NCBI GenBank assembly: GCA_016219005.1
Contig: JACRCN010000087.1
Span: 33,488 to 97,487, forward strand
DNA length: 64,000 nucleotides
Direction: 5' to 3'
DNA from: Deltaproteobacteria bacterium
GTDB lineage: Bacteria > Desulfobacterota > Desulfobacteria > Desulfobacterales > SpSt-501
Both the position numbers and the translations under genes were made by a program. Below the pieces are notes generated by a model, which was not told where the DNA came from, made no database searches, and was given only the letters and a program-made list of their open reading frames with translations. Below, piece after piece: positions 41,066 to 49,391 of this stretch. Position 1 is the stretch's first letter. Each line of letters begins with the position of its first letter.

Positions 41066-41261
41066 GTTCACTTTCCTGCGCCGCTTCAATGCCAATGGCT
41101 GAATAAATCAATACATCGTCGCTTGCATGCGCAAATAAACGACTTCGTGCAAAGTCCCAAATCCAAGGCACGCAATCCCCGCGGTACGAGGCATACGATC
41201 GCTACGCCGCAGTGCCTGCGGGGTGCGGGGCAATGCCGGGGGCGGACTATCAGCGAAGTCG

Positions 41262-42227
41262 TCAAGATCTTATCTTTTTGACCGCTTCCGTCACCTCCGG
41301 CAGGATCTGGAAGATGTCGCCGACCACGCCGAAATCAGCCTTGGAAAATACAGGTGCTTCCGGATCCTTGTTGATCGCCACAATTACTTTGGCAGTCGAC
41401 ATGCCGGCCAGGTGCTGGATGGCGCCGGAGATGCCGCAGGCGATATAAAGCGCGGGCGAGACCACCTTGCCGGTCTGGCCCACTTGATCGGCGTGCTTGC
41501 GCCAGCCCTCATCCACGGCGGAACGCGAGGCCCCCACGGCGCCGTCCATGGCCGCGGCCAGGTCCTCGATCGGCTTGAAATTGCCGCCCGTGCCGCGGCC
41601 TCCGGAAACGATGACCTCGGCCTCGGTCAGTTCGACCTTGCCGCCGGAGTCCATCACCTTCTCAACCACCTCGGTCTTGACTTCCCCGAGCCGGACCGCC
41701 GGCTTCTCAACGGCCGACTCCCGCGCGATCTCGATGATGCTCATGACGTTGGGCCGCACGGCAATGATCTGGGGCGCGCCCTGGATCTGCACGTCGGCGA
41801 AGATCTTCCCGCCGAACATCGGCCGCGTGCAGGTGATGGCGCCGTTCTGAACCGACACGGCGGTGCAGTCCATGGCGAGCCCCGCGTCCAGCCGGGCAGC
41901 CAGGCGCGCGCACAGGTCCTTGCCCTGCGCCGAGGCCCCGGCGATCAGGACCGCCGGGGACAGGGACTTGACCAAATCGGCGACGACGTTCGTGTAAGCG
42001 TCGGTGCGGTAGTCCGCGAGACCTGGGTCGTCCAGCACGACGATCTTGTCCGGACCGTGCTTTTTAATCTCCGCGGCCAGAGCCTCGACGCCCGAGCCGA
42101 TGATGACGGCCGTCAGCGGGCAGGATAGCCCGTCGGCCAAACGCCGGCCAGCGCTCACCACTTCGTAAGACACCTTGCGGAACTTCCCGTCCCGCTGTTC
42201 GGTGATTGCAATCACACCCTGTGCCAT
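41262..42227 (-). CDS. etfA: Electron transfer flavoprotein, alpha subunit
   Basis: FAD-binding subunit of 321 aa. The C-terminal FAD domain has VIVSGGRGTGGNF, the adenine-ring loop VGASRSAVDEGW, the flavin loop QVGQTGKVVSPALYIACGIS and AINKDPEAPVFSKADFGVVGD, all diagnostic of EtfA. The N-terminal domain makes the heterodimer contact with EtfB. The start is set at MAQGV, six bases after AGGAG; the track ATG two codons earlier overlaps that site. It lies 25 bases after etfB. It is not a bifurcating type by any feature I can see, and the adjacent ETF:QO argues for a quinone-linked role. Confidence 0.95.
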   Translation of the reverse strand: MAQGVIAITEQRDGKFRKVSYEVVSAGRRLADGLSCPLTAVIIGSGVEALAAEIKKHGPDKIVVLDDPGLADYRTDAYTNVVADLVKSLSPAVLIAGASAQGKDLCARLAARLDAGLAMDCTAVSVQNGAITCTRPMFGGKIFADVQIQGAPQIIAVRPNVMSIIEIARESAVEKPAVRLGEVKTEVVEKVMDSGGKVELTEAEVIVSGGRGTGGNFKPIEDLAAAMDGAVGASRSAVDEGWRKHADQVGQTGKVVSPALYIACGISGAIQHLAGMSTAKVIVAINKDPEAPVFSKADFGVVGDIFQILPEVTEAVKKIRS

Positions 42228-42252
42228 ATCCATCTCCTTTCCGGGAACCCGG

Positions 42253-43041
42253 TCAGATCAGTTTCGCTTCTTCGTGCAGAATCCGGACCAGCTCCGCGGC
42301 GATCGCCTGAGGCGTCTCCGCCTGGATCATGCGCACGGCCTTGCGCTCCGGCGGCAGCCGCAGCGCCTTGACGACCACCTTGCGGTGAGCGGCGCCGACC
42401 GCGGCGGGGTCCAGGCCCAGGTCTGCGAGGGTCTTTGCCTCCAGGGGCTTCTTCTTGGCTTTCATGATGCCGGGAAGCGAAGCGTAGCGGGGTTCGTTCA
42501 AACCGCGCTGCGTCGTAAAAAGAGCCGGGAGCGTGGCTTCCACCACCACGGTGCCGCCCTCCACGGCGCGTTGACAGCGGATCTTGCCGTCGAGGATTTC
42601 GGCCTTGGCCACGAGCGACACGTGCGGGATGCCGAGCAACTCGGCCACGGCCGCGCCGACCTGGTAATTGTCCTCATCCACCGCCCGCTGTCCGGCGATG
42701 ATCAGGTGGAACGGGATGGCCTTGACGGCGGCGGCCAGGATCTTGGCGGTGGCCAGGGAATCGCTGCCTTCCGCCAGGGGGTCATTGATGTGGATACCCT
42801 TGTCCGCGCCCATGGCAAGTGCCGTGCGGATGGTCTCCTGGGTCTTCTGGGGCCCCACTGACACGATGGTGACACTGCCGCCCTTGGCCTCCTTGATGCG
42901 CAGGGCCTCTTCGACGGCGAGTTCGTCGTAGGGGTTCATGACCCACTTGATGTCATCCTTCTTGATGGAGGCGCCGTCGCCCGCGATCTGGACCAAAGAC
43001 TCCGTGTCTGGCACCTGTTTGACTAAAACAACGATATCCAT
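42253..43041 (-). CDS. etfB: Electron transfer flavoprotein, beta subunit
   Basis: AMP-binding (or FAD-binding in bifurcating forms) subunit of 262 aa. It starts MDIVVLVKQVPDTES and has MNPYDELAVEEALRIKE, VGPQKTQETIRTALAMGAD and the ETF-beta signature region VEATLPALFTTQRGLNEPRYASLPGIMKAKKK, which includes the recognition loop that contacts the partner dehydrogenase. AAGGAG six bases before the ATG. It sits between the acyl-CoA dehydrogenase gene (29 bases upstream) and etfA, so the encoded ETF is probably the dedicated acceptor for that dehydrogenase. Confidence 0.95.
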   Translation of the reverse strand: MDIVVLVKQVPDTESLVQIAGDGASIKKDDIKWVMNPYDELAVEEALRIKEAKGGSVTIVSVGPQKTQETIRTALAMGADKGIHINDPLAEGSDSLATAKILAAAVKAIPFHLIIAGQRAVDEDNYQVGAAVAELLGIPHVSLVAKAEILDGKIRCQRAVEGGTVVVEATLPALFTTQRGLNEPRYASLPGIMKAKKKPLEAKTLADLGLDPAAVGAAHRKVVVKALRLPPERKAVRMIQAETPQAIAAELVRILHEEAKLI

Positions 43042-43069
43042 GCTTGACTCCTTTCCCGATCAGGTGGAC

Positions 43070-44233
43070 TTATCGGTTCGCCTTGCGGATGCCGAGCTGG
43101 TCGAGGGCAATGATCCACTTGCAGATGTTGGCCGAGCCCTCGACCATGGTGTAGGTCGGCGCATCGCGGAAATAGCGCGCCACCGGGTACTCGGTCGAGT
43201 AGCCGTAGGCGCCCAGAATGCGCATGGCGTAGTTGGCGCACTTGCTGGCGACCTCGCCGGCGAAATATTTGGCCTGAGCGACGTCCAGGCCGTTGTCCAG
43301 CCGGCCCTGGTCCTTGGCCCAGGCGGCCCTGTAGACCAGCAGGCGGGCGGCCTCGATTTCGGCCGACATCTGCGCGATCAGGTCCTGGTTCATCTGGAAC
43401 TCGCCGATCCTTTTGCCGAACTGCTTGCGGTCGTTGCAGTATTTGATCGCGGCATCCAGGCAGGCCTGGGCCAGCCCCACGGCGCCGGCCGCCGCCGAAA
43501 GCCGGGTCTGGTTGAGCGAGCTGAACACGATCTTGGCCCCGTCGCCCGGCGCCCCCAGGAGGTTTTCCTTGGGCAGGCGGCAGTCCGTCAGAAAGACTTC
43601 GCCGGTGGGCGAGGAATGCGAGCCCATCTTGTCCAACTGGGAGGTCTTGACACCGTTGAAGTTCTTCGGTTCCAGCACGAAGGCCGAAAGCCCCCTGGAT
43701 TCCTTCGCGCGGTCCGTGTAGGCATAGTAGATGAGCACGTCGGCCACGTGGGCGTTGGAGATCCAGGTCTTGGAGCCGTTCAGCAGCCAGTGGTCGCCCT
43801 TGTCCTCGGCGTTGGACTGCATGGCCATGACGTCCGAGCCGGCGTCGGGCTCGGTGATGGCGAAGCCGCCCACGTACTCGGCGCTCACGAGCTTGGATAT
43901 GTATTTCTTCCGCAACGCCTCGCTGCCGTATTTGAAGATGGTGTAAGCGCAGCCGAGGGTCTGCATGTTGACCTGCACTCTCAGGGAGCTTGAGGCCCGG
44001 GCAATTTCCTCGGTGACGATCATGGCCGCCATGAACCCCATGCCCTCCCCGCCATATTCCTCGGGAATGACGGTCCCGAAAAAGCCGAGTTCCCCCATGG
44101 GCCTGAGGGCTTCCTTATACGGGAAGTGGTGTTTGCTGTCCCATTCATCGGCGTTGGGCGCAATCTTTTTTTCCGCGAATTCGCGGACGGCCTTGCGAAG
44201 CATTTCGAGTTCTTTAGATAGCGCAAAATCCAT
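43070..44233 (-). CDS. Glutaryl-CoA-dehydrogenase-like acyl-CoA dehydrogenase
   Basis: FAD enzyme of 387 aa that oxidises an acyl-CoA to the enoyl-CoA. Signatures are GFAITEPDAGSDVMAM (flavin and substrate loop), WISNAHVADVLIYYAYT, RKQFGKRIGEFQMNQ and ILGAYGYSTEYPV. The catalytic base is Glu365 in TYTMVEGSANICK. From memory the whole chain closely resembles the non-decarboxylating glutaryl-CoA dehydrogenase of Desulfococcus multivorans. The residue before the base is Val364 where decarboxylating enzymes have Tyr. I therefore infer glutaryl-CoA to glutaconyl-CoA without CO2 loss. Adjacent etfBA, ETF:QO, CoA-transferase and TRAP genes support this. GGAGGAG precedes the ATG. Confidence 0.85.
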   Translation of the reverse strand: MDFALSKELEMLRKAVREFAEKKIAPNADEWDSKHHFPYKEALRPMGELGFFGTVIPEEYGGEGMGFMAAMIVTEEIARASSSLRVQVNMQTLGCAYTIFKYGSEALRKKYISKLVSAEYVGGFAITEPDAGSDVMAMQSNAEDKGDHWLLNGSKTWISNAHVADVLIYYAYTDRAKESRGLSAFVLEPKNFNGVKTSQLDKMGSHSSPTGEVFLTDCRLPKENLLGAPGDGAKIVFSSLNQTRLSAAAGAVGLAQACLDAAIKYCNDRKQFGKRIGEFQMNQDLIAQMSAEIEAARLLVYRAAWAKDQGRLDNGLDVAQAKYFAGEVASKCANYAMRILGAYGYSTEYPVARYFRDAPTYTMVEGSANICKWIIALDQLGIRKANR

Positions 44234-44387
44234 CGGTCGTTCTCCTCCCTCTGATTTGGCCGGTCACAGCCTGAGTGCGGCAACACATTGCGGGCGATCA
44301 TAGCGGGATGAACGGCTAAAATCAATAGTCAAACAGGCGTCCGCGCAGCACCGGCGGGCGGTCTCGATGCGGGGCGCCGCCGCTGCC

Positions 44388-44418
44388 GGCGGGGCCCGGA
44401 ATTCACTCCGGCCCCGCC
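44388..44418 (-). terminator. GC-rich hairpin between dctM and dehydrogenase gene
   Basis: GGCGGGGCCCGGA and TCCGGCCCCGCC pair with one bulged base around a 6-base loop, about 35 bases beyond the dctM stop. No T-run follows. It may reduce read-through from the TRAP genes into the dehydrogenase gene. Confidence 0.4.
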
Positions 44419-44451
44419 CGAAAAGAACAGAATCGTCCAGCTCAGGCGGAG

Positions 44452-45777
44452 TCACAGGGCGGGAATGCTGCTGTCTATGGCCTCCCAGAAGCCCATGGCC
44501 TTGGGCAGCCACAGGACCACGTCCGGCAGATAGGTCATCATGAAGAGAACGGCGAGTTGAATGACCAGAAAGGGGATCACGGCTTTGGTAACGTAAATGA
44601 TGTCCTTGTTGGCCATGGCACCGGTGATGTACATACTGACTCCCACGGGCGGGGTGCAGTAGCCGATAGCCAGATTCACCGTCATGAGCAGCCCGAAATG
44701 CATGAAATCGATGTCGAAGGTGGGCAGCAGCGGGATGATCACCGGCCCGATGATCAGGGTGGCGGAGATCACGTCCATGAACATGCCCACCACCAGCAGA
44801 AAAAGGTTGATCACCATCAGGAATGTCCAACCGGAGTGAATGTGTGCGATCACCGCCTCGGCGATCTTGCCCGGAACGTTTTCAAAGGTCAGGTAGCGAC
44901 CGAAACAGGTGGCGCCGGCCACGATGATGAGCAACGTCGCCGAGGTCACGGCCGAGCCGACAATGACTTTCTTCACATCCCTGAACTTCATGGATTTGTG
45001 GATGATAAGTTCCACAAAGAAGGCGTACATGCACGCCACCACGGCGGCTTCGTTGGCCGTGAACACGCCGGAGAAAGTACCCACGAAAATGATCACCGGC
45101 AGCATGAGCGACCAGAACCCTTCCTTGAATACCGTCACCACCTCCCCGAAGCTCGGAACCGGCATGCGCACGATCGTCTGCGAGTCCTTGAACAGAAAAT
45201 AAGTGTAAATGCAAGTGAACCCCATGATGAAAATGCCCGGGATGAACCCGGTCAGAAACAGGCCCTGCAGCGAGACATTGGTGATCATGGCATAGAGGAT
45301 CATGCTGATGCTGGGAGGAATGATGATCCCCAGGTTGGGCGCGGTGGTCATCAACCCGACGCTGTATTTTTCAGAATAGCCGTTCTTGATCAAGGCCGGG
45401 ATCATGAACCCGCCCAGCGCCACGACCGTGGCCACCGTGGAACCGGAAATTGCGCCGAAAAGCCCGCATCCCAGACACCCGGCCATGCCCAGCCCGCCGG
45501 GCAGCCAGCTCACCAGGGTGTTGACCATTTTGATGAGCTTCTCCACGATGGTACCGGCAGTCATGATGTTGCCGCACAGGATGAAGAACAGCACGACCAC
45601 AAGGGCGAAGTTGTCCATGCTTTTGAAAAAGCTCTGCACGAGCATCAGGGTCTGGGTTTCCGGCGCGAAAAAGACAAACCCTAAAATGCCCGTGAAGAAA
45701 AGGCTCATGTAAACCGGAACGTAGGCCGCCATGGCCCCCATCAGCAGCAGCAGGATGATGATCACACTGGTGTCCAT
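44452..45777 (-). CDS. dctM: TRAP transporter large permease DctM
   Basis: Large membrane subunit of 441 aa with about 12 segments, of DctM length. Features are GCGLFGAISGSTVATVVALG, LMTTAPNLGIIIPPSISMILYA, FTANEAAVVACMYAFFVE and YCTPPVGVSMYITGAMA. It couples Na+ or H+ entry to uptake of the dicarboxylate delivered by DctP. It lies 49 bases after dctQ and is the third gene of dctPQM. AAAGGAA is about 12 bases upstream of the ATG. Substrate inferred from context as a C4-C5 dicarboxylate. Confidence 0.94.
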   Translation of the reverse strand: MDTSVIIILLLLMGAMAAYVPVYMSLFFTGILGFVFFAPETQTLMLVQSFFKSMDNFALVVVLFFILCGNIMTAGTIVEKLIKMVNTLVSWLPGGLGMAGCLGCGLFGAISGSTVATVVALGGFMIPALIKNGYSEKYSVGLMTTAPNLGIIIPPSISMILYAMITNVSLQGLFLTGFIPGIFIMGFTCIYTYFLFKDSQTIVRMPVPSFGEVVTVFKEGFWSLMLPVIIFVGTFSGVFTANEAAVVACMYAFFVELIIHKSMKFRDVKKVIVGSAVTSATLLIIVAGATCFGRYLTFENVPGKIAEAVIAHIHSGWTFLMVINLFLLVVGMFMDVISATLIIGPVIIPLLPTFDIDFMHFGLLMTVNLAIGYCTPPVGVSMYITGAMANKDIIYVTKAVIPFLVIQLAVLFMMTYLPDVVLWLPKAMGFWEAIDSSIPAL

Positions 45778-45826
45778 AACAAGGCGGTTCCTTTATCAGC
45801 CGGTAGGCTTCATTTTGCGCTCTGCA

Positions 45827-46330
45827 TCAGCGCTTGATTTGAGCACGCTGGTTGAGGATGATATCCTCGCGCATCACGATGAGCAGGCGCATGATCATCA
45901 GGACGCCCATCAAAGGCAAGGTTGCGTAAAGATAGACGGTGGGGATCTGCAGGATCAATGTGGACTGGTTGCTTTCCACCTGCATGGCACACATCTGATA
46001 GCCGAAATAAATCATCACGGCGGCAAACACCAGGTTGACCCCATAGCTCAGCATGGCAAACGGAAATTTGAGCACGGGCACCAGTTGCACGAGTGCGTCG
46101 ATACGGACGGTCGAACGGTTTTTGACGGCCACACTGCAGCCGATGAATGTCGTGTAGAGGATGACCTCCCGGACCAACTCCTCGGACCAGGCCAGGGAGT
46201 AGGAAAAGACGTAGCGCAGAATCACGTTGAAAAAAAGCGACACCATGGCTACCAGGACGGTGATGAACAACGTCCACTCCTCGAAAACCGTGAGCACCTT
46301 GTCCACAACTGCAATTAGCTTTGTCATCAT
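45827..46330 (-). CDS. dctQ: TRAP transporter small permease DctQ
   Basis: Small membrane subunit of 167 aa with four hydrophobic segments (about residues 15-35, 50-68, 88-110 and 130-150). The family-typical RYVFSYSLAWSEELVREVILY is present after segment 1. It bridges the binding protein and DctM. Two adjacent ATGs compete; AGGAA precedes both. A hairpin separates it from dctP, 78 bases upstream. Confidence 0.92.
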   Translation of the reverse strand: MMTKLIAVVDKVLTVFEEWTLFITVLVAMVSLFFNVILRYVFSYSLAWSEELVREVILYTTFIGCSVAVKNRSTVRIDALVQLVPVLKFPFAMLSYGVNLVFAAVMIYFGYQMCAMQVESNQSTLILQIPTVYLYATLPLMGVLMIMRLLIVMREDIILNQRAQIKR

Positions 46331-46365
46331 CGTTCCTGAGCAAAAAAGGTGGCGGGCATGTAAAG

Positions 46366-46384
46366 GGGGGCTTTAAGCCCCCCT
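46366..46384 (-). promoter_or_regulatory. Intercistronic hairpin between dctP and dctQ
   Basis: GGGGGGC and GCCCCCC form a perfect stem around a 5-base loop; on the minus strand it is followed by TTTA. It is probably a partial terminator or 3' stabiliser that keeps binding-protein mRNA in excess over permease mRNA. Confidence 0.6.
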
Positions 46385-46408
46385 GTTGTCTCAGCGGTTC
46401 AGCATGGG

Positions 46409-47497
46409 TTAGGGTTTGTACCCCATGAAATCCTGCACTTCCTTGAGGTATTTCTCGGGCCGGTAGGTGTCGCTCGGGTAGAGCTGGTTGATCTCGGCCG
46501 CATACTTGTAGTGCACCGGGTCGCCCAGCTTCCTCAGAGTCGCCGTGTCGGCCGCGGAAAGGGTGAAGAACTGCACGCCGGCAGCCTTGGCCTTGGCGAT
46601 TTCTTCTTCTTCCTGGGCCTTGCCCTGCTTGCGGATGTCGGCGCACACATCATGGATCGTCGCGACAAACGTCTTCTGCAGGTCGGCCGGCAGGGTCTTG
46701 AACCAGGCCTTGTTGAAGATCCAGATGAACAGGCCCTGAGCATAATTCACCTGAGTGAAGAACTTGGCGTCTTCGAACTTCTTGGTGATGTTGCACACCA
46801 TAGGGGTGTGATCCAGACCGTCTATGGTGCCCGTCTTCATTGCCATAGGCACGTCCGGCCAGGGCATGACCACCGGGTTGATACCCCAGGCGTTGTATGT
46901 GAGCTTGTTGACCTCGGCCTCGGCGATGCGGAATTTGACCTTCCTGGCGTCCTCCAGGCTCTTGACCGGGGTCCGGGAGGCCCATCCGTAATTTCCGTAG
47001 CCGGTGATGTCCAGACCCATGATGCCCTGGTGTTCCATGGCATTCATGAAATGATCGAACATCTTCTTGTTGGCGACAAACTTGTCCAGTTTCTCGAATG
47101 AGTCGATCAGGTAAGGCAGGTTGACCACGCCGAAACGGGGGCCGAGATTGGTGGCGGCCACCGAGCTGACCGCCATGCCCTGAATGGCGCCCATCTTCAG
47201 CTGATTGAGAACTTCCACTTCGCCGCCCAGCATGGAGAAGGGTTTGTAGTCGAAGTAAATCTGGCCCTTGGTGCGTTTCCAGAGCTCGTCCCGGATGGCA
47301 AATCCGGCGAAGACCCCTTTAATGGCCGGCGAGGATACGTTGGATACGACCACTTTGTACTTGGCGCCGGACGGATCGAACGCCGGTTTCCAGGCATCCA
47401 TCGGCGATGCCTTTTGTTGGGCCAGAACCGGCCCGGCGAGCATGGTGAGAAGAACAAGACAAGCCAAAGTCAATAGCAACGCTTTGCTTACTTTCAT
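46409..47497 (-). CDS. dctP: TRAP dicarboxylate-binding protein DctP
   Basis: Periplasmic binding protein of 362 aa. The signal peptide spans residues 1-26 (VLA|QQ). The DctP fold shows in FDYKPFSMLGGEVEVLNQLKMGAIQGMAV, and the carboxylate-clamp region in KVKFRIAEAEVNKLTYNAWGINPVVMPWPDVPMAMKTGTIDGLD; the conserved clamp arginine of the family is expected at FRIAE. AAAGGAG is nine bases before the ATG. Two promoter-like sites lie just upstream. It is the first gene of a separate transcription unit after the CoA-transferase genes. Confidence 0.93.
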   Translation of the reverse strand: MKVSKALLLTLACLVLLTMLAGPVLAQQKASPMDAWKPAFDPSGAKYKVVVSNVSSPAIKGVFAGFAIRDELWKRTKGQIYFDYKPFSMLGGEVEVLNQLKMGAIQGMAVSSVAATNLGPRFGVVNLPYLIDSFEKLDKFVANKKMFDHFMNAMEHQGIMGLDITGYGNYGWASRTPVKSLEDARKVKFRIAEAEVNKLTYNAWGINPVVMPWPDVPMAMKTGTIDGLDHTPMVCNITKKFEDAKFFTQVNYAQGLFIWIFNKAWFKTLPADLQKTFVATIHDVCADIRKQGKAQEEEEIAKAKAAGVQFFTLSAADTATLRKLGDPVHYKYAAEINQLYPSDTYRPEKYLKEVQDFMGYKP

Positions 47498-47519
47498 CGC
47501 TGTCTCCTTTTTTCTTCCC

Positions 47520-47547
47520 TAGTTAATAAACTACGTTCATTTGTCAA
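47520..47547 (-). promoter_or_regulatory. Proximal promoter of dctP
   Basis: On the minus strand TTGACA and TAACTA are separated by 16 bases. Transcription would start near 47513, only a few bases before the Shine-Dalgarno, so the leader would be very short. Confidence 0.45.
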
Positions 47548-47562
47548 AGAATGTTTAAAAGC

Positions 47563-47591
47563 TATAAAACAGCTAACCCAATCTTTGTCAA
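47563..47591 (-). promoter_or_regulatory. Distal promoter of dctP
   Basis: On the minus strand a perfect TTGACA and TTTATA lie 17 bases apart. It gives a leader of about 60 bases. Both -35 elements are followed by AA, so the two promoters look like a tandem pair. Confidence 0.55.
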
Positions 47592-47638
47592 GGGAAAAAG
47601 TGGCTCCTTATCAGTCTCGCCACCCAGGCCCCGTGGGG

Positions 47639-48409
47639 TTATTCGTTTGCCCGGGTCCAGTAGCCGCTGGGATCGAACCGGGCGATCATGGCGAGTTCCC
47701 GGGCGGTGGGCGGTGGGGTTCGCACCAGATCCTGAGCGAGCCTGAGCGGCCAGCCGGTATGAGCCTGAACGTCTTCCACAGTGACGCCGGGGTGCAGAGA
47801 GGATAGAACCGTCTCGGAAGTTCCGGGGTCGAAGCGGAATATACCCAGGGTGGTAATGATGGCTGACGGGCCGCCGCGGGGAAGCCCCACCCGTTCGCGC
47901 CACCCGGGGCCGTCTCCGTACCCGGGCGATGTGATGTAATCCACGCGGGGCAGAAACCGGCGGCGTTCGTGCGCCATGATGATGATGTGGCGTCGGGCGA
48001 GGCTGGCCAGGTCGCAGGCGCCGCCGCTGCCCGGCAAGCGGGTCTGGACGTTCTCGACACCGCCGATGTAGCTGGTATTGAGGTTGCCGAAGCGGTCCAC
48101 TTGGGCCCCGCCGATGAAGCTCACGTCCACCGACCCGCTCTGGAGCAGCCCCATCATATCGGCCGTGTCGGCCAGCCACAGCGCCCGGTAGAGATTGGGC
48201 AGGTCGCCCATGGTCAAAATCGGCGCTGGCGCCATGTCATCGCGGACCACTCCCAGCTCGTAGACCCCCACGGCATGGGGGGCGTGCGTGCTCTTGGCGA
48301 GGAGAAAGCCCAGCAGCGGCAGCCGCATGCCGACGAATACGATCTCGCCGTCCGCAATTTCACGGGCCGCCGCGACGACCATGAGGTGGGAGGGGATATA
48401 ATCCGTCAC
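47639..48409 (-). CDS. Glutaconate-type CoA-transferase, subunit B
   Basis: Subunit of 256 aa of a class I CoA-transferase of the glutaconate type. The probable catalytic glutamate is Glu51 in VGVYELGVV, close to position 54 used by glutaconate CoA-transferase. SFIGGAQVDRFGNLNTS is the family's glycine loop. LPGSGGACDLASLARR matches GctB. It follows subunit A by six bases. Enzymes of this type exchange CoA between a dicarboxylate and acetyl-CoA or another donor. With the nearby glutaryl-CoA-dehydrogenase-like enzyme, the substrate is probably glutarate or a related acid. The IpdAB-type ring-cleaving hydrolases are structural relatives, but they lack the catalytic glutamate. Confidence 0.87.
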   Translation of the reverse strand: MTDYIPSHLMVVAAAREIADGEIVFVGMRLPLLGFLLAKSTHAPHAVGVYELGVVRDDMAPAPILTMGDLPNLYRALWLADTADMMGLLQSGSVDVSFIGGAQVDRFGNLNTSYIGGVENVQTRLPGSGGACDLASLARRHIIIMAHERRRFLPRVDYITSPGYGDGPGWRERVGLPRGGPSAIITTLGIFRFDPGTSETVLSSLHPGVTVEDVQAHTGWPLRLAQDLVRTPPPTARELAMIARFDPSGYWTRANE

Positions 48410-48415
48410 AAGACC

Positions 48416-49327
48416 CTAGTATCCATAATCCACCGGTGCGGGAAAAAGGTGGTTTCGCAGTACAAGTTCAGACATCCGTTCAGCGCCTAATAGCCTCAGA
48501 TAGTCATCGCGCGATTTCGGAGTGTCCACCCAGCGTTCCTGCCAGCGGACGAAGGCCTCGGGGGTCCGGCTGGCGTTGCGGTATTCGATGAACGCCCGGT
48601 GGTCCCGGTTGTAGCAGCCCGCAACCGGTGCGGGGTGGGCGCCCCAGGGGACATGGCACACGGCGCTGACCCGGAATCCGGGGATGATTACCCGGTTGGG
48701 ATCACTGACAATGACTGCGGCGGGGACAATCTCCTCCGCGGTGATGACCACGTGCCGGGCGGCCAGGCAGGCATCGCGCATGACGCCGAGGTTGCCCCAG
48801 ACATGGGCACTGCCGGACTCGTCGGCACGCTGGACGTGGATGAGGGCGACATCCGGTGCGATCGCCGCCACCGCGGCCAAAGGGGTGCCGGTGAAGGGAC
48901 AGGCGATCGGTTTGAGCCCGGGATGGGCAACGAAAAGGCCGCTGCCCAGGGCGGTGCGCACGGGCATGAAGGACACACCCATGGCGGCGGCCTTGAGGGC
49001 CATGGCGATGGTCAGGTTGGAGTGGTCCTCGACGCGCAGGGCGCCCGATTCAACCGCCCGGCGGAAATTGTAGCCGGAACCGGTGATCACATTGCCCACC
49101 CAGGCGGCCTGCACCCGGTGCACGCAGCCGGCGCCGATCATCTGGTCGAAGAGCATGTCGGAGATCGGGCCGATGAGGCCGAGCCCGCGCTTGCGCTGCC
49201 GCATGATCTCGTGGCCGGCGGCAAAGGGAATCGACGCCTCCAGGCCGAGACCTGCCGCTACAGAGCTTCCGTCCGGGACAAACCGCCCGATGGCTTCGGA
49301 AAGAGAGATCAGCTTGGATGTCGACAT
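48416..49327 (-). CDS. Glutaconate-type CoA-transferase, subunit A
   Basis: Subunit of 303 aa. SKLISLSEAIGRFVPDGSSVAAG is the N-terminal strand and oxyanion loop, MRQRKRGLGLIGPISDMLFDQMIGAG the next element, and DVALIHVQRADESGSAHVWG is the conserved family signature. The start is set at MSTSKLI because the track's earlier ATG would place the start inside the ribosomal-operon terminator; the ribosome site (GGTTGAGCGA) is weak. It lies just beyond that terminator. No obvious promoter separates them, so low-level read-through may contribute to its expression. Confidence 0.87.
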   Translation of the reverse strand: MSTSKLISLSEAIGRFVPDGSSVAAGLGLEASIPFAAGHEIMRQRKRGLGLIGPISDMLFDQMIGAGCVHRVQAAWVGNVITGSGYNFRRAVESGALRVEDHSNLTIAMALKAAAMGVSFMPVRTALGSGLFVAHPGLKPIACPFTGTPLAAVAAIAPDVALIHVQRADESGSAHVWGNLGVMRDACLAARHVVITAEEIVPAAVIVSDPNRVIIPGFRVSAVCHVPWGAHPAPVAGCYNRDHRAFIEYRNASRTPEAFVRWQERWVDTPKSRDDYLRLLGAERMSELVLRNHLFPAPVDYGY

Positions 49328-49342
49328 TCGCTCAACCGAAGT

Positions 49343-49373
49343 AAAAAAGCCCCGGCACATAGGTGCCGGGGCT
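49343..49373 (-). terminator. Intrinsic terminator of the S10-spc-alpha operon
   Basis: On the minus strand a perfect 10-bp GC-rich stem, GCCCCGGCAC / GTGCCGGGGC, with a 4-base loop is followed by TTTTTT. It begins about 18 bases after the rplQ stop codon. Confidence 0.93.
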
Positions 49374-49391
49374 GGTGCGTCACTGCACAAA

